DNA of 64,000 nucleotides from Paenibacillus sp. MAHUQ-63 (GCF_028765165.1 NZ_JARADB010000005.1:286601-350600), one strand, 5' to 3'. Positions 24,840-33,285 are shown, counted from the stretch's first letter. Made by a program: numbers and translations. Notes: a model not told the origin generated them from the sequence alone.

Positions 24840-26126
24840 TTATGCGTAAATTGGACGAACCAGGTTCGTTTGCTCGCGATTGCGGCCAACGGAGAAGATG
24901 GCGATCGGGATGCCTGTCAGCTGGGAAATGCGCTCCACGTAGTGTCTCGCATTCTCAGGCAGATCGCTGAGCGTACGCGCGCCGGACACATCTTCGGACC
25001 AGCCTGGCAGCTCTTCATACACAGCTTCGCATTCGGAAATAGCTTTCAAGCTCGCCGGGTAATGCTCGATGAGTTGGCCGCGGTACATGTAGCCTGTGCA
25101 AATTTTTACCGTATCCAGACCTGTCAGAACGTCGATCGAGTTCAAGGACAAGCCTGTGATGCCGCTAACGCGTCTGGCGTGGCGGACAACGACGCTGTCG
25201 AACCAGCCGACACGGCGCGGACGGCCTGTTACCGTACCGTACTCGAAGCCTTTCTCCCGGATCCAAGCGCCCACTTCATTGTCCAATTCCGTAGGGAATG
25301 GACCGTCGCCGACGCGAGTCGTGTAGGCTTTGGCTACGCCGATGATGTTGTGAATCTTCGTCGGACCTACGCCGGAACCGATACATACGCCGCCGGCCGT
25401 CGGGTTGGAGGACGTCACGTAAGGGTATGTCCCTTGGTCGATGTCCAGCATCACGCCCTGCGCGCCCTCGAATAGCACTCTGCGGCCTTGGTCGATGTAT
25501 TCGTTCAATACGACGGATGTATCTGTCACATAAGGACGAATGATCTCTGCATAGGCGAGGTACTCCTTCAGAATCGGCTCGACATCCAGCCCTTTGGAGC
25601 CGTACACTTGCTCGATCAGCACGTTTTTCTCCGCGACGATGCGTCTGAGCTTCAATTCGAACTCTTGCGCATCCATCAGATCGGCAATCCGAATCCCGTT
25701 GCGCGCCGCTTTATCCATATAGCAAGGTCCGATCCCTTTGCGAGTCGTACCGATCTTGCTGTCGCCTTTGCGGTCTTCTTCCAGACCGTCCAGCACCAAG
25801 TGATACGGCATAATGACATGCGCGCGGTCACTGATATGCAAATTTTTGGTGGAAAAACCATTATCATGAATGTAGTTAATTTCTTCAATAAGTGCTGCGG
25901 GATTAATGACCATACCGTTCCCGATCACACAAGCTTTCTCTTGATAAAAAATACCGGAAGGAATCATCGTCAGCTTGTACTTCTTGCCGCTGATAATGAT
26001 CGTATGGCCTGCATTGTTACCACCTTGGTAACGAGCGACAACCTCAGCGGATTCCGCCAGGAAATCCGTGATCTTACCTTTTCCTTCATCTCCCCATTGT
26101 GTTCCGACAACAACAACCGTTGACAT
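24840..26126 (-). CDS. purA: Adenylosuccinate synthetase
   Basis: A 428-residue GTP-dependent ligase for the first step from IMP to AMP. The N-terminal GTQWGDEGKGKITD loop and its catalytic Asp/His region, GNNAGHT, the IMP-binding segment GTTRKGIGPCYMDK, TSSNPTAGG and the C-terminal PIAIFSVGRNREQTN are all present. ATG at 26126 has GGAGG 9 nt upstream; a GTG two codons earlier abuts the SD. It is monocistronic, with its own promoter, PurR-type boxes, a 250-nt structured leader and a terminator. Confidence 0.98.
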   Translation of the reverse strand: MSTVVVVGTQWGDEGKGKITDFLAESAEVVARYQGGNNAGHTIIISGKKYKLTMIPSGIFYQEKACVIGNGMVINPAALIEEINYIHDNGFSTKNLHISDRAHVIMPYHLVLDGLEEDRKGDSKIGTTRKGIGPCYMDKAARNGIRIADLMDAQEFELKLRRIVAEKNVLIEQVYGSKGLDVEPILKEYLAYAEIIRPYVTDTSVVLNEYIDQGRRVLFEGAQGVMLDIDQGTYPYVTSSNPTAGGVCIGSGVGPTKIHNIIGVAKAYTTRVGDGPFPTELDNEVGAWIREKGFEYGTVTGRPRRVGWFDSVVVRHARRVSGITGLSLNSIDVLTGLDTVKICTGYMYRGQLIEHYPASLKAISECEAVYEELPGWSEDVSGARTLSDLPENARHYVERISQLTGIPIAIFSVGRNREQTNLVRPIYA

Positions 26127-26376
26127 ATGCACTTACCTCCGTACGGTGACGAGTCACCCATAATGAGCCGATTTGGCTTTCGTACCACAGATTAAGGTGG
26201 ACCTCATTAAAGCGCTAAAGCGCGAAGCGTCCACGGTTCACCGAAGGATCAATTCGGTCTCTTCGGCAGCCATCTGCAGGAAGGGGACCTACCCATCGGC
26301 ATGAAAAACGACCTTAACTCGCAGCTGCCCTGCGTGATGCAGTTGTACAGGCAGTCGAACAAGGTTTTTTTCACCG
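26127..26376 (-). promoter_or_regulatory. Long structured purA 5' leader, unknown class
   Basis: From a predicted start near 26375 to the purA ATG the RNA can form at least seven local hairpins. A: 26298-26315 with 26361-26375. B, nested in A: 26325-26332 with 26348-26354. C: 26256-26289, GGTC..CTTC/GAAG..GACC, capped by GCAG/CTGC. D: 26241-26257, CCGAA/TTCGG. E: GTGGAC/GTCCAC at 26197-26234, capped by GCGC-TTTA-GCGC. F: 26166-26178. G: GGTGAC/GTCACC at 26145-26158, just before the SD. C and D share bases 26256-26257, so they compete. There is no T-tract, so a transcription terminator is not evident. I recognise no riboswitch class. Confidence 0.6.
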
Positions 26377-26381
26377 TCTCT

Positions 26382-26410
26382 AGTGTAGCAGTCCCCTTTC
26401 GCAAAGTCAA
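26382..26410 (-). promoter_or_regulatory. purA promoter
   Basis: Minus-strand TTGACT (26405-26410), 17-bp spacer, TACACT (26382-26387): a good sigma-A promoter, with the start expected near 26375. Confidence 0.75.
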
Positions 26411-26412
26411 TG

Positions 26413-26456
26413 AAAAACGAACAATTATTAATGCACATGTATAATCGTTCGGAAAT
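26413..26456. promoter_or_regulatory. Paired PurR boxes upstream of purA
   Basis: Two inverted 14-bp elements, AAAAACGAACAATT (26413-26426) and its near inverse AATCGTTCGGAAAT (26443-26456), are separated by 16 bp. They match the Bacillus PurBox AWWWCCGAACWWT with one mismatch each, and the spacing is that known for PurR. The proximal box abuts the -35. Confidence 0.75.
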
Positions 26457-26479
26457 TGTACATACTATGAAGTTGGCAT

Positions 26480-26513
26480 AAAAAAAAGCAGCAGGGCGTC
26501 AATGCCCGGCTGC
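26480..26513 (-). terminator. Terminator built on the dnaC stop region
   Basis: GCAGCCGGGC pairs with GCCCTGCTGC (26488-26513, one mismatch), followed by eight T residues on the minus strand. The 5' arm contains the last sense codons and the TGA stop sits in the loop. Confidence 0.85.
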
Positions 26514-27857
26514 TTCCTGATGGGTTCGATCCATATTAACGAACTTGTTGAACTGCTTCAAGAACGCCAGCTCGACCGTGCCTACCGGACCGTTACGCTG
26601 TTTGGCGATAATGATCTCGATAATGTTCTTCTTCTCGGATTCTTTGTCATAGTAATCGTCACGGTACAAGAACGCGACGATGTCGGCATCCTGCTCGATG
26701 GAGCCGGATTCCCTAAGGTCCGACATCATCGGACGCTTGTCCTGACGCTGCTCGACACCCCGGCTCAGCTGTGAGAGCGCGATAACCGGCACGTTCAGCT
26801 CACGGGCGATCTGCTTCAACGTACGGGAGATCTCGGAGACCTCCTGTTGACGGTTGTCGCCTTTGCCGCGGCCCGCGATGAGCTGCAAGTAATCGATCAG
26901 GATCATCCCGAGGCCCCTCTCCTGCTGGAGACGGCGGCACTTCGCGCGGATATCGGCGACGGTAATTTGCGCGGAATCGTCAATGAAGATATTCGCCTCC
27001 GACAAGGCGCCGATCGCCATCGTCAGCTTCTCCCAGTCGTCCCCTTCCAGGTTCCCCGTCCGCATGCGGTTCGCATCGACGTTCGCCTCCGCGCAGACCA
27101 TACGTTGTACGAGCTGCGCGGCGCCCATCTCGAGCGAGAAGATCGCGACGGTTTCCTTGGCGCGCACGCCGACGTTCTGCGCCACGTTCAGCGAGAAGGC
27201 GGTCTTCCCTACGGAAGGACGCGCCGCCAGAATGATAAGGTCGGAGCGCTGGAAGCCCGACGTCATCTTGTCCAAGTCGATGAATCCTGACGGGATGCCT
27301 GTGGAGCTTCCTTTATTCGAGTAGAGCGACTCGACCTTCTCGAATACTTCCATGAGCACGTCGCGAATGACGACGAACCCGCTGGAGCTGCGGCGCTGCG
27401 AAATCTCAAGAATTTTCGCCTCCGCCTCGCTCAACATGGACCCGACATCGTCCTCGTTGGCGTAGCCGTTGGTGACGATCTGGGTTGCAGTGCGGATCAA
27501 GCGGCGGAGCATCGATTTCTCTTCGACGATCGCCGCGTAGTAATCGATGTTCGCCGCCGTCGGCACCGCGTTGGCGAGCTCGGACAGGTAGGTGACCCCG
27601 CCGATCTCCTCCAGCAATTGCTTGTTCTGCAGGCGCGCCGTCAGCGTGACCAGGTCGACCGGCTCCTGCTCTTCCGCCAGCTCGACGATCGACTCGAAGA
27701 TGCGCTGATGTGACCCCCGGTAGAAGTCGTCGCTCGTGATTCGTTCCATAGCGGTAATCAATGCTTCGCTATTGATCAGAATTGCGCCGAGCACCGCCTG
27801 CTCGGCTTCTATATTTTGTGGGGGTATGCGATCCATAAACATATTATCTCCGCTCAT
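26499..27857 (-). CDS. dnaC: Replicative DNA helicase (DnaB family, Bacillus DnaC)
   Basis: A helicase of about 452 residues that unwinds DNA ahead of the replisome as a hexameric ring. The N-terminal primase-interacting domain opens RIPPQNIEAEQAVLGAIL; the RecA-like domain has Walker A ARPSVGKTAFSLN, Walker B MILIDYLQLI and the arginine-finger region SQLSRGVEQRQDKRPMMSDLRESG. No intein. Two further in-frame ATGs within the first ten codons (one behind GGAG) make the exact start uncertain. Many Firmicutes call this gene dnaC; others dnaB. Confidence 0.97.
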   Translation of the reverse strand: MSGDNMFMDRIPPQNIEAEQAVLGAILINSEALITAMERITSDDFYRGSHQRIFESIVELAEEQEPVDLVTLTARLQNKQLLEEIGGVTYLSELANAVPTAANIDYYAAIVEEKSMLRRLIRTATQIVTNGYANEDDVGSMLSEAEAKILEISQRRSSSGFVVIRDVLMEVFEKVESLYSNKGSSTGIPSGFIDLDKMTSGFQRSDLIILAARPSVGKTAFSLNVAQNVGVRAKETVAIFSLEMGAAQLVQRMVCAEANVDANRMRTGNLEGDDWEKLTMAIGALSEANIFIDDSAQITVADIRAKCRRLQQERGLGMILIDYLQLIAGRGKGDNRQQEVSEISRTLKQIARELNVPVIALSQLSRGVEQRQDKRPMMSDLRESGSIEQDADIVAFLYRDDYYDKESEKKNIIEIIIAKQRNGPVGTVELAFLKQFNKFVNMDRTHQEAAGH

Positions 27858-27917
27858 GCTACAGTACCCGCCTTTCTTTTCGTAGTTTAATAGATTGTGA
27901 GGCAATGTCACCCGACA

Positions 27918-27946
27918 ATAGAGAAGAGCCCCTCCTAGGGACTCTC
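27918..27946 (-). terminator. Terminator between rplI and dnaC
   Basis: AGAGCCCC (27925-27932) pairs with the GGGACTCT arm (27938-27945) including wobble pairs; a T-rich stretch follows on the minus strand. Confidence 0.6.
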
Positions 27947-27965
27947 ATCGGTCTTTCTCTGTCAC

Positions 27966-28415
27966 TTACTTCTCTTCCAATACTTGCACGTTCAAACTTG
28001 TTGTAACCTCCGTGTGAAGCTTCACAGGCACTTTCGTTACGCCCAGCGTACGAATCGGCTCATCCAGAACAATTTTACGTTTGTCGATGGCAATCTTGTA
28101 CTGCTTCTCCAGCACTTCAGCGATCTGCTTGCTCGGAATCGCTCCGAACAACCGTCCGCCTTCTCCGGCTTTCGCTTTAATTTGTACGGTCATTTCGCTC
28201 AGCTTCTCGCCCAGCGCCTGCGCTTCAGCCTTCTCTTGCTCCTTGCGGCGCTGTTCAGCCTTCTTCTGATTATCAAGCACTTTCACCGATCCTGCCGTCG
28301 CGGGAGCTGCCAGCCCCTGCGCAATCAGGAAGTTCTGTGCGTAGCCTTCCGATACTTCTTTCACTTCGCCTTTTTTCCCTTGGCCCTTTACGTCTTTCAA
28401 AAAGATTACTTTCAT
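27966..28415 (-). CDS. rplI: 50S ribosomal protein L9
   Basis: A 149-residue protein, full length. The rRNA-binding N-domain (MKVIFLKDVKGQGKKGEVKEVSEGYAQNFLI) is joined by the long exposed helix (QKKAEQRRKEQEKAEAQALGEKL) to the C-domain. L9 binds 23S domain V near the L1 stalk and limits frameshifting. The ATG overlaps the gdpP stop in ATGA, with GGAGGGA in the gdpP 3' end, so the two are translationally coupled. Confidence 0.99.
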   Translation of the reverse strand: MKVIFLKDVKGQGKKGEVKEVSEGYAQNFLIAQGLAAPATAGSVKVLDNQKKAEQRRKEQEKAEAQALGEKLSEMTVQIKAKAGEGGRLFGAIPSKQIAEVLEKQYKIAIDKRKIVLDEPIRTLGVTKVPVKLHTEVTTSLNVQVLEEK

Positions 28416-30376
28416 TCGAAAAGTCCCTCCTCTTCCTGTATTTCATCTAATACTTTCTTCAAACGGGTCGTTGCTTCCTCTAAGGTCACGCCATCAAGCT
28501 GCGTTGCCGCGTTGGTCAAATGTCCGCCGCCGCCCAGCCGCTCCATCACGATCTGGACGTTCATCTGCCCCAGCGATCTCGCGCTGATCCCGATCAATCC
28601 GTCCGGCCGCTCCGCGATGACAAAGGAAGCCATAATATTCGTCATATTCAACAATGTATCAGCAACTTGCGCAATCATCAACTGAGAATATTTGCGATTA
28701 GGCTCAGCAACTGCCAATGCGACGTGCTCGTGGATCGTTTCCGTATGCTTGATCACTTCCGCGCGTTCGATGTAGGAGCCGAGATCCTCCTTCAGCAAGC
28801 TCTGAATCAATGCGGAATCGGCACCGTTACGGCGCAAGTAAGACGCGGCCTCGAAGGTTCGCGCTCCGGTTCGCAAGCTGAAGCTCTTCGTGTCGACCAC
28901 GATGCCCGCGAGCAGCGTCGTCGCCTCCAGCACCTCCATCGTCAGCTTCTCATTGATGTACTGGAGCAGCTCCGTCACGAGCTCGCACGTAGAGGACGCG
29001 TACGGCTCCATATAGACGAGCGTCGCATCGTGGATGAATTCCTCGCTGCGGCGGTGGTGATCGACCACCACGACCCTGTGGGTCTGCTGCAGCAGCTTAG
29101 GCTCGGCGACCATGGACGCCTTGTGCGTGTCCAGCACCACGGCCAGGGACCGCTGGGTCGTAATCTGCATCGCTTGCTCCGGCGTAATGAACCAGCGGTG
29201 CAGCCGCTCATCGCCGGCGATCGTTTCCATCACCTTCTGGATCGATGGGTTAATGCCTTCCAGCACGATGTAGCCTTCCTTGCCGACGACCTGCACCGCC
29301 TTCAGCACGCCGATCGACGCGCCGATGCAGTCCATATCGGGGAAGCGGTGCCCCATGATCATGACCTTGTCGCTATCCTTCATCAGATCGCGCAGCGCAT
29401 GCGAGATGACTCTGGCTCTGACCCGGGTGCGCTTCTCTACGGCATTCGTTCTCCCTCCGTAGAAGGATAACCGCTGGCCGACCTTAACGGTGACCTGATC
29501 GCCGCCGCGGCCCAAGGACATATCCAGACTCATCTGCGCCTGTTGGCCGATCTCCGTTAGCTGCTCGGCTCCCGATGCGATCCCGATGGAGAGCGTCATC
29601 GGCAGCTTGTTCTCGATCGTCAAATCCCGCACGTCGTCCAAGATCTCGAAGCGCGTCTGTTCCAGCTGACGCAGCGCCTTCTGGTCCATCAGAATCAGGA
29701 AGCGGTCCGATGACGTCCGGCGCAAGTACAGCTGATGCTTCTGCGCCCACTCCGTAATCTCGCCCGTTACCTTGGCCAGCATAATGCTGCGCGTCTGATC
29801 GTCCAGCCCCTGCGTCGACTCTTCGAGATTATCCATCATAACGATTCCGATCGCCGTCTTCTCATCTTCATATTTCTTCGCCAGGTTGGCCTGCTCCGTG
29901 ATTTCGCGGAAATACAGCAGCCGCTCCTCTGGTCGAATCCACACTTGATAGATCAGCTTGCCGATCGTCAGGTCCACCTTCTCGTTCTTGTCCTTCCGGC
30001 TTTTCAAATCCGGCAAGCACTCGTAGAGCGATTCCCCAATGACGGAATCCTGCCCCAACATTTTCGCCACAAAAGGGTTATGCCATTCGATTCGCTTCTC
30101 TTCATTGTACAGGATGATCCCGATCGGAAGGCCGCTCATGACTTCATTGCCTGCCTTCTTGACACGATGGGAGATCGTCCCTAAGTACGTATTCAGCTCT
30201 CTGCGGAAAGCCGCTTCCGCCTGCAGGGTGAAATACGCCAACAACCCGCAGATCAGGAAGGCCGTAACGCCCAGCCACCATTTGAACATATAAATCGTTG
30301 CGGTCATCAGGATGAGCAGGACGAAAATCCACACAATGTGTTGACCATGCCACCGCTTTAAAAGGAACTTCGGCAT
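28412..30376 (-). CDS. gdpP: Cyclic-di-AMP phosphodiesterase GdpP
   Basis: A 654-residue membrane enzyme that hydrolyses c-di-AMP. Two N-terminal transmembrane helices (about 13-50) precede a PAS domain, a degenerate GGDEF domain (SSDRFLILMD in place of the active loop) and the catalytic DHH-DHHA1 module. The latter has GHRFPDMDCIGASIG, DTHKASM, VDHHRR and the late GGGGHLTNAA nucleotide-binding motif. c-di-AMP controls potassium and osmolyte balance and wall homeostasis. It lies between the YybS-like gene and rplI, as in Bacillus. Confidence 0.97.
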   Translation of the reverse strand: MPKFLLKRWHGQHIVWIFVLLILMTATIYMFKWWLGVTAFLICGLLAYFTLQAEAAFRRELNTYLGTISHRVKKAGNEVMSGLPIGIILYNEEKRIEWHNPFVAKMLGQDSVIGESLYECLPDLKSRKDKNEKVDLTIGKLIYQVWIRPEERLLYFREITEQANLAKKYEDEKTAIGIVMMDNLEESTQGLDDQTRSIMLAKVTGEITEWAQKHQLYLRRTSSDRFLILMDQKALRQLEQTRFEILDDVRDLTIENKLPMTLSIGIASGAEQLTEIGQQAQMSLDMSLGRGGDQVTVKVGQRLSFYGGRTNAVEKRTRVRARVISHALRDLMKDSDKVMIMGHRFPDMDCIGASIGVLKAVQVVGKEGYIVLEGINPSIQKVMETIAGDERLHRWFITPEQAMQITTQRSLAVVLDTHKASMVAEPKLLQQTHRVVVVDHHRRSEEFIHDATLVYMEPYASSTCELVTELLQYINEKLTMEVLEATTLLAGIVVDTKSFSLRTGARTFEAASYLRRNGADSALIQSLLKEDLGSYIERAEVIKHTETIHEHVALAVAEPNRKYSQLMIAQVADTLLNMTNIMASFVIAERPDGLIGISARSLGQMNVQIVMERLGGGGHLTNAATQLDGVTLEEATTRLKKVLDEIQEEEGLFE

Positions 30377-30394
30377 TCGAACTAGCTCCTAATC

Positions 30395-31309
30395 CTATAA
30401 ATTTTTCTTGAATCGTTCACGGATTGGAAACGCAACATCAAATACCCCTAGTAAGCTGTAAACGATAAAAAGTGGAGGCATGAAGCAGACGAGAATGATC
30501 GCCAGAATCGGGAGTACCGGCTTCCACCTGTTGGTATGGGCAATAAAGAATAGAAAGCCTATGGCTTGAATCGCGAATGCCAGCATCAATAGCGGCATGG
30601 CGTTCATCAGCAGCGTAGGGATTAGCGCCGTGGATGCCGGGTTCATGAACATATCCAATACGAACACGACCAGATAAATCCAGACGAGGGATTTCTGCAG
30701 CATCCATTCCCGCATCGGCCGCAGGCCCGGGATGCCTTCCCCTGTCTTATTCAGCAGCCAGCGGCTGATCCCGTGGGTTACGAAGGTGAAGAACAATGCT
30801 ACGAAAATCAAGTACAATGGGATCACTTGCACGATGAAGTTCACGTACCAGTCTTGATCCTTCGGCAGCACCTCGCGAATGCCCGGAGGCATGCTGGCGA
30901 TGCTGTCGATCATGAAGCCCTTGAACTTCGCTACCGGATCGAACCCAAGCATATATCCGATAAGCAAGCTCAGCAGCGCCTCAGCCAAGATCGTGACGAT
31001 CCCTGCCGTCAGAACGGACCGCGCCGGCGCCTTCCGCTTATACAAGTTGCCCATGACCAGCACCGGCGGCAGCATGAACAGCGATACCGATATCAGGGAT
31101 ATGCCATGCCACTGTGTCAGCAAATAGACGACTAGCAAGCTAAGCACATAGCTGATGACGAAACGTTTGGTGCTTGATTTCACATATAGCATCAGTACAG
31201 GAATCATAAGAAAACTGAATGTGAAAATAATAAAAGGCGTCATTAGAGACAGCAATGAAACAACGGTCACCGCGCTCCAGATGATGCTATGCCAACTTCG
31301 ATTCCCCAA
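30395..31309 (-). CDS. DUF2232 (YybS-like) integral membrane protein
   Basis: A 304-residue protein with about eight to nine membrane helices and few polar loops. The DUF2232 family includes B. subtilis YybS and may be related to energy-coupling transporter S components; no substrate is known. The start is TTG at 31309 with GAGGTGA about 7 nt upstream. It is the first membrane gene of the yybS-gdpP-rplI run, 18 nt from gdpP. Confidence 0.85.
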   Translation of the reverse strand: MGNRSWHSIIWSAVTVVSLLSLMTPFIIFTFSFLMIPVLMLYVKSSTKRFVISYVLSLLVVYLLTQWHGISLISVSLFMLPPVLVMGNLYKRKAPARSVLTAGIVTILAEALLSLLIGYMLGFDPVAKFKGFMIDSIASMPPGIREVLPKDQDWYVNFIVQVIPLYLIFVALFFTFVTHGISRWLLNKTGEGIPGLRPMREWMLQKSLVWIYLVVFVLDMFMNPASTALIPTLLMNAMPLLMLAFAIQAIGFLFFIAHTNRWKPVLPILAIILVCFMPPLFIVYSLLGVFDVAFPIRERFKKNL

Positions 31310-31315
31310 CCGGGC

Positions 31316-31627
31316 TCACCTCTTACGTAAATGTTCTTCGAGCGATGAAATGTCGCCGTACCAGTCCTCAAGTTGATGGCCCTCTTGGCGGTGTTTTTTC
31401 ATTTTCTCTGTCATGGCTTCGTCCAAATCTCGATACGATATGCCGAGCCTTCTCCCCAATATGTACCCGCTGGAGATCAAACTGGCTAACCCGTCTACAA
31501 TTTTGACATGGCTGCCTTCCCATATGCCTTTGAGCAGGTGTGCGACATGATCCACGACTTCCGTCTTGAGCCACTCAATGACTTTGGCCCGTCTGGCTAG
31601 GTCAACTTCTTTCTCCCTATTCAGCAA
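31316..31627 (-). CDS. MazG-like family protein
   Basis: A 103-residue all-helical protein. RRAKVIEWLKTEVVDHVAHLLKGIWEGSHVKIVDGLASLISSGYILGRRLGI recalls the MazG-like nucleotide pyrophosphohydrolase fold, but the ExxE-ExxD metal-binding set of active MazG enzymes is not evident, so it may be non-catalytic. The start is TTG with GGAGAG about 8 nt upstream. It is only 6 nt from the YybS-like gene, likely co-transcribed with it. Confidence 0.7.
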   Translation of the reverse strand: MLNREKEVDLARRAKVIEWLKTEVVDHVAHLLKGIWEGSHVKIVDGLASLISSGYILGRRLGISYRDLDEAMTEKMKKHRQEGHQLEDWYGDISSLEEHLRKR

Positions 31628-31701
31628 CCGTCATCTCTCCCTATCCCCAAAAGACTATTATGTTAATTATACCACAAAAAAGGGGTAAGAAAAGAAAGCC
31701 T

Positions 31702-32040
31702 CTACAGCGCTTTCCGATCCCCCGCGGTGGTCGGTGTAGAGATGACCAGGAACTCGACATCCTCCCCGGAGTCATTGCGTATTTGATGCGGAACGCCCGG
31801 CATAATCGTACAACCTTCCTGCATGGTTAACGTCGTTTCCTGACCGTCCACCCACATGACCGCTTCGCCTTTTATAATGAAGAAAAATTGCTTCGCCCTC
31901 TCGTGCACATGCTTGATCTCGCTCGTTCCTGCAGGCATGCGCTCCTGGATAATCGTTCTGTCTGCATCCCGCTCCAGAAACCAGCCATCGCAGCTGTCGC
32001 CCCATATGTAATGGTCAGCCTGATCCTTGTGAATTTTCAT
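31702..32040 (-). CDS. Cupin domain protein
   Basis: A 112-residue single-domain cupin. The metal-binding motif 1 is KHVHERAKQFFFIIKGE and motif 2 PGVPHQIRN, so the usual His/Gln/His ligand set is available. Such small cupins are isomerases, dioxygenases or binding proteins; this one cannot be refined. ATG at 32040 is the likely start although its GGAGG is 13-14 nt away; an ATG eight codons upstream has none. It is separated from rpsR by a terminator. Confidence 0.8.
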   Translation of the reverse strand: MKIHKDQADHYIWGDSCDGWFLERDADRTIIQERMPAGTSEIKHVHERAKQFFFIIKGEAVMWVDGQETTLTMQEGCTIMPGVPHQIRNDSGEDVEFLVISTPTTAGDRKAL

Positions 32041-32069
32041 TATTGATCGACAGCTCCTCCACATTTCAA

Positions 32070-32102
32070 ATAAAAAAAGACAGCCGGTTATCAGCTGTCT
32101 TT
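32070..32102 (-). terminator. rpsF-ssb-rpsR operon terminator
   Basis: AAAGACAGC (32077-32085) pairs with GCTGTCTTT (32094-32102), and a run of T follows on the minus strand. Confidence 0.85.
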
Positions 32103-32112
32103 CTAATCTAAC

Positions 32113-32400
32113 TTATTCCGTTGTGTAAGGCAACAATGCGATTGTACGAGCACGCTTGATAGCGATCGTCAATGCACGTTGGTACTTAGCGGAAGTACCA
32201 GTTACACGGCGAGGAAGGATCTTCCCGCGCTCACTGATGAACTTTTTAAGAGTTTCAATGTCTTTATAGTCAATGTGCTTGATTTTGTTAACTGTGAAGT
32301 AACAAACTTTACGACGTTTGCCTTTACCGCCTTTGCCACGAGGAGCAAATTTGCGATCGCCGCGATCTTCACTATTGTTATCTCTTTTTTGGAAAGCCAT
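32113..32400 (-). CDS. rpsR: 30S ribosomal protein S18
   Basis: A 95-residue protein with an extended basic N-terminus (RKFAPRGKGGKGKRRK) and the S18 core KVCYFTVNKIKHIDYKDIETLKKFISERGKILPRRVTGTSAKYQR. It pairs with S6 on the platform of the small subunit. Last gene of rpsF-ssb-rpsR, 23 nt after ssb, before a strong terminator. Confidence 0.99.
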   Translation of the reverse strand: MAFQKRDNNSEDRGDRKFAPRGKGGKGKRRKVCYFTVNKIKHIDYKDIETLKKFISERGKILPRRVTGTSAKYQRALTIAIKRARTIALLPYTTE

Positions 32401-32423
32401 TAGTTTGTTCAGTCCTTTCTACT

Positions 32424-32900
32424 TTAGAATGGCAAGTCATCATCGGAAATATCGATCGGTTTTCCGTCATCGATGAAAGGATCCTGCTGTCCGCGTGACC
32501 CACCGCCGCGATTGCCGCTGCTTGCGCCATAGTTGGCGTTCGCATTCGATCCGCCGCCGTCTTCGCGATTCGCACCGTTGCTGGACTCAAGGAAACGTAC
32601 ATTATCGGCAATGACTTCGGTCACATAAACTCTCTTGCCCTCGTTATTGTCGTAATTCCGTACTTGAATGCGTCCTTCCACTGCTGTCAAACGGCCTTTA
32701 CGCAAATAATTCGCGCATGTTTCGGCAAGCTGCCGCCATGTTACGATATTGATAAAGTCCGCTTCACGTTCTTTCGAACCTGCATTCGTGAAAGGGCGGT
32801 CTACCGCAAGTGTAAATTGCGTTACGGCTACGCCTGCTGGCGTATAACGTAGTTCCGGATCTCTGGTCAATCTACCGATAAGAATGACACGGTTCAACAT
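32424..32900 (-). CDS. ssb: Single-stranded DNA-binding protein
   Basis: A 158-residue protein: an OB fold (1-108, MLNRVILIGRLTRDPELRYTPAG..), a disordered Gly/Asn/Ser-rich linker, and the acidic tip DISDDDLPF that docks repair and replication partners. It coats single strands at forks. Its place between the S6 and S18 genes is conserved in Firmicutes. Confidence 0.99.
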   Translation of the reverse strand: MLNRVILIGRLTRDPELRYTPAGVAVTQFTLAVDRPFTNAGSKEREADFINIVTWRQLAETCANYLRKGRLTAVEGRIQVRNYDNNEGKRVYVTEVIADNVRFLESSNGANREDGGGSNANANYGASSGNRGGGSRGQQDPFIDDGKPIDISDDDLPF

Positions 32901-32935
32901 CGAACATTCCCCCTGACGAAAAATACTGGCATGAA

Positions 32936-33223
32936 TTAAGCTACGTCGTTTGTGATTAAGTGACGGATAACTTCATCCGTGATCTTAAGTACGCGATCAA
33001 GTTCAGTTACAACAGCAGGCTCTGCGTTGAAGTGTACCAGCACGTAGTGCCCGTCACGGAACTTATTGATCTCATACGCAAGACGGCGTTTGCCCATCAG
33101 GTCTTGTTTGGAGACTTCGCCTCCACCGTTCGTGATGATGCCTTGGAACTTTTCTACTGTAGATTGAACAACTTCTTGCTCAACGTCAGTACGAATGATG
33201 TACATCAGTTCATATTTGCGCAT
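32936..33223 (-). CDS. rpsF: 30S ribosomal protein S6
   Basis: A 95-residue ferredoxin-like ribosomal protein: MRKYELMYIIRTDVEQEVV, then GKRRLAYEINKFRDGHYVLVHF. It binds S18 and helix 22/23 of 16S rRNA. ATG at 33223 has GGAGGTG 6-8 nt upstream and matches family starts; three more codons are open upstream. A hairpin in its leader resembles the S6:S18 autoregulatory RNA. Confidence 0.98.
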   Translation of the reverse strand: MRKYELMYIIRTDVEQEVVQSTVEKFQGIITNGGGEVSKQDLMGKRRLAYEINKFRDGHYVLVHFNAEPAVVTELDRVLKITDEVIRHLITNDVA

Positions 33224-33248
33224 GTATGTCACCTCCTTATGGACTTAG

Positions 33249-33285
33249 CGGCTCCCTTCAAGCTTGCTTGTACAAGCGAAGGAGC
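33249..33285 (-). promoter_or_regulatory. rpsF: Candidate S6:S18-binding leader RNA
   Basis: Minus-strand hairpin GCTCCTTC/GAAGGGAGC (one bulged G) capped by GCTTG-TA-CAAGC, followed immediately by the trinucleotide CCG, 25 nt before the rpsF start. A hairpin with CCG mimicking the rRNA target of S6:S18 is the described autoregulatory element; this match is by eye. Confidence 0.5.

Noticed and set aside
26127..26376. 6S RNA upstream of purA
   Set aside because: 6S RNA pairs its 5' and 3' ends around a central bubble; here the 5' segment pairs locally with bases about 60 nt away.
28520..29470. Long reading frame antisense to gdpP
   Set aside because: It is a shadow of the gdpP codon pattern, with biased composition and no family similarity or RBS.
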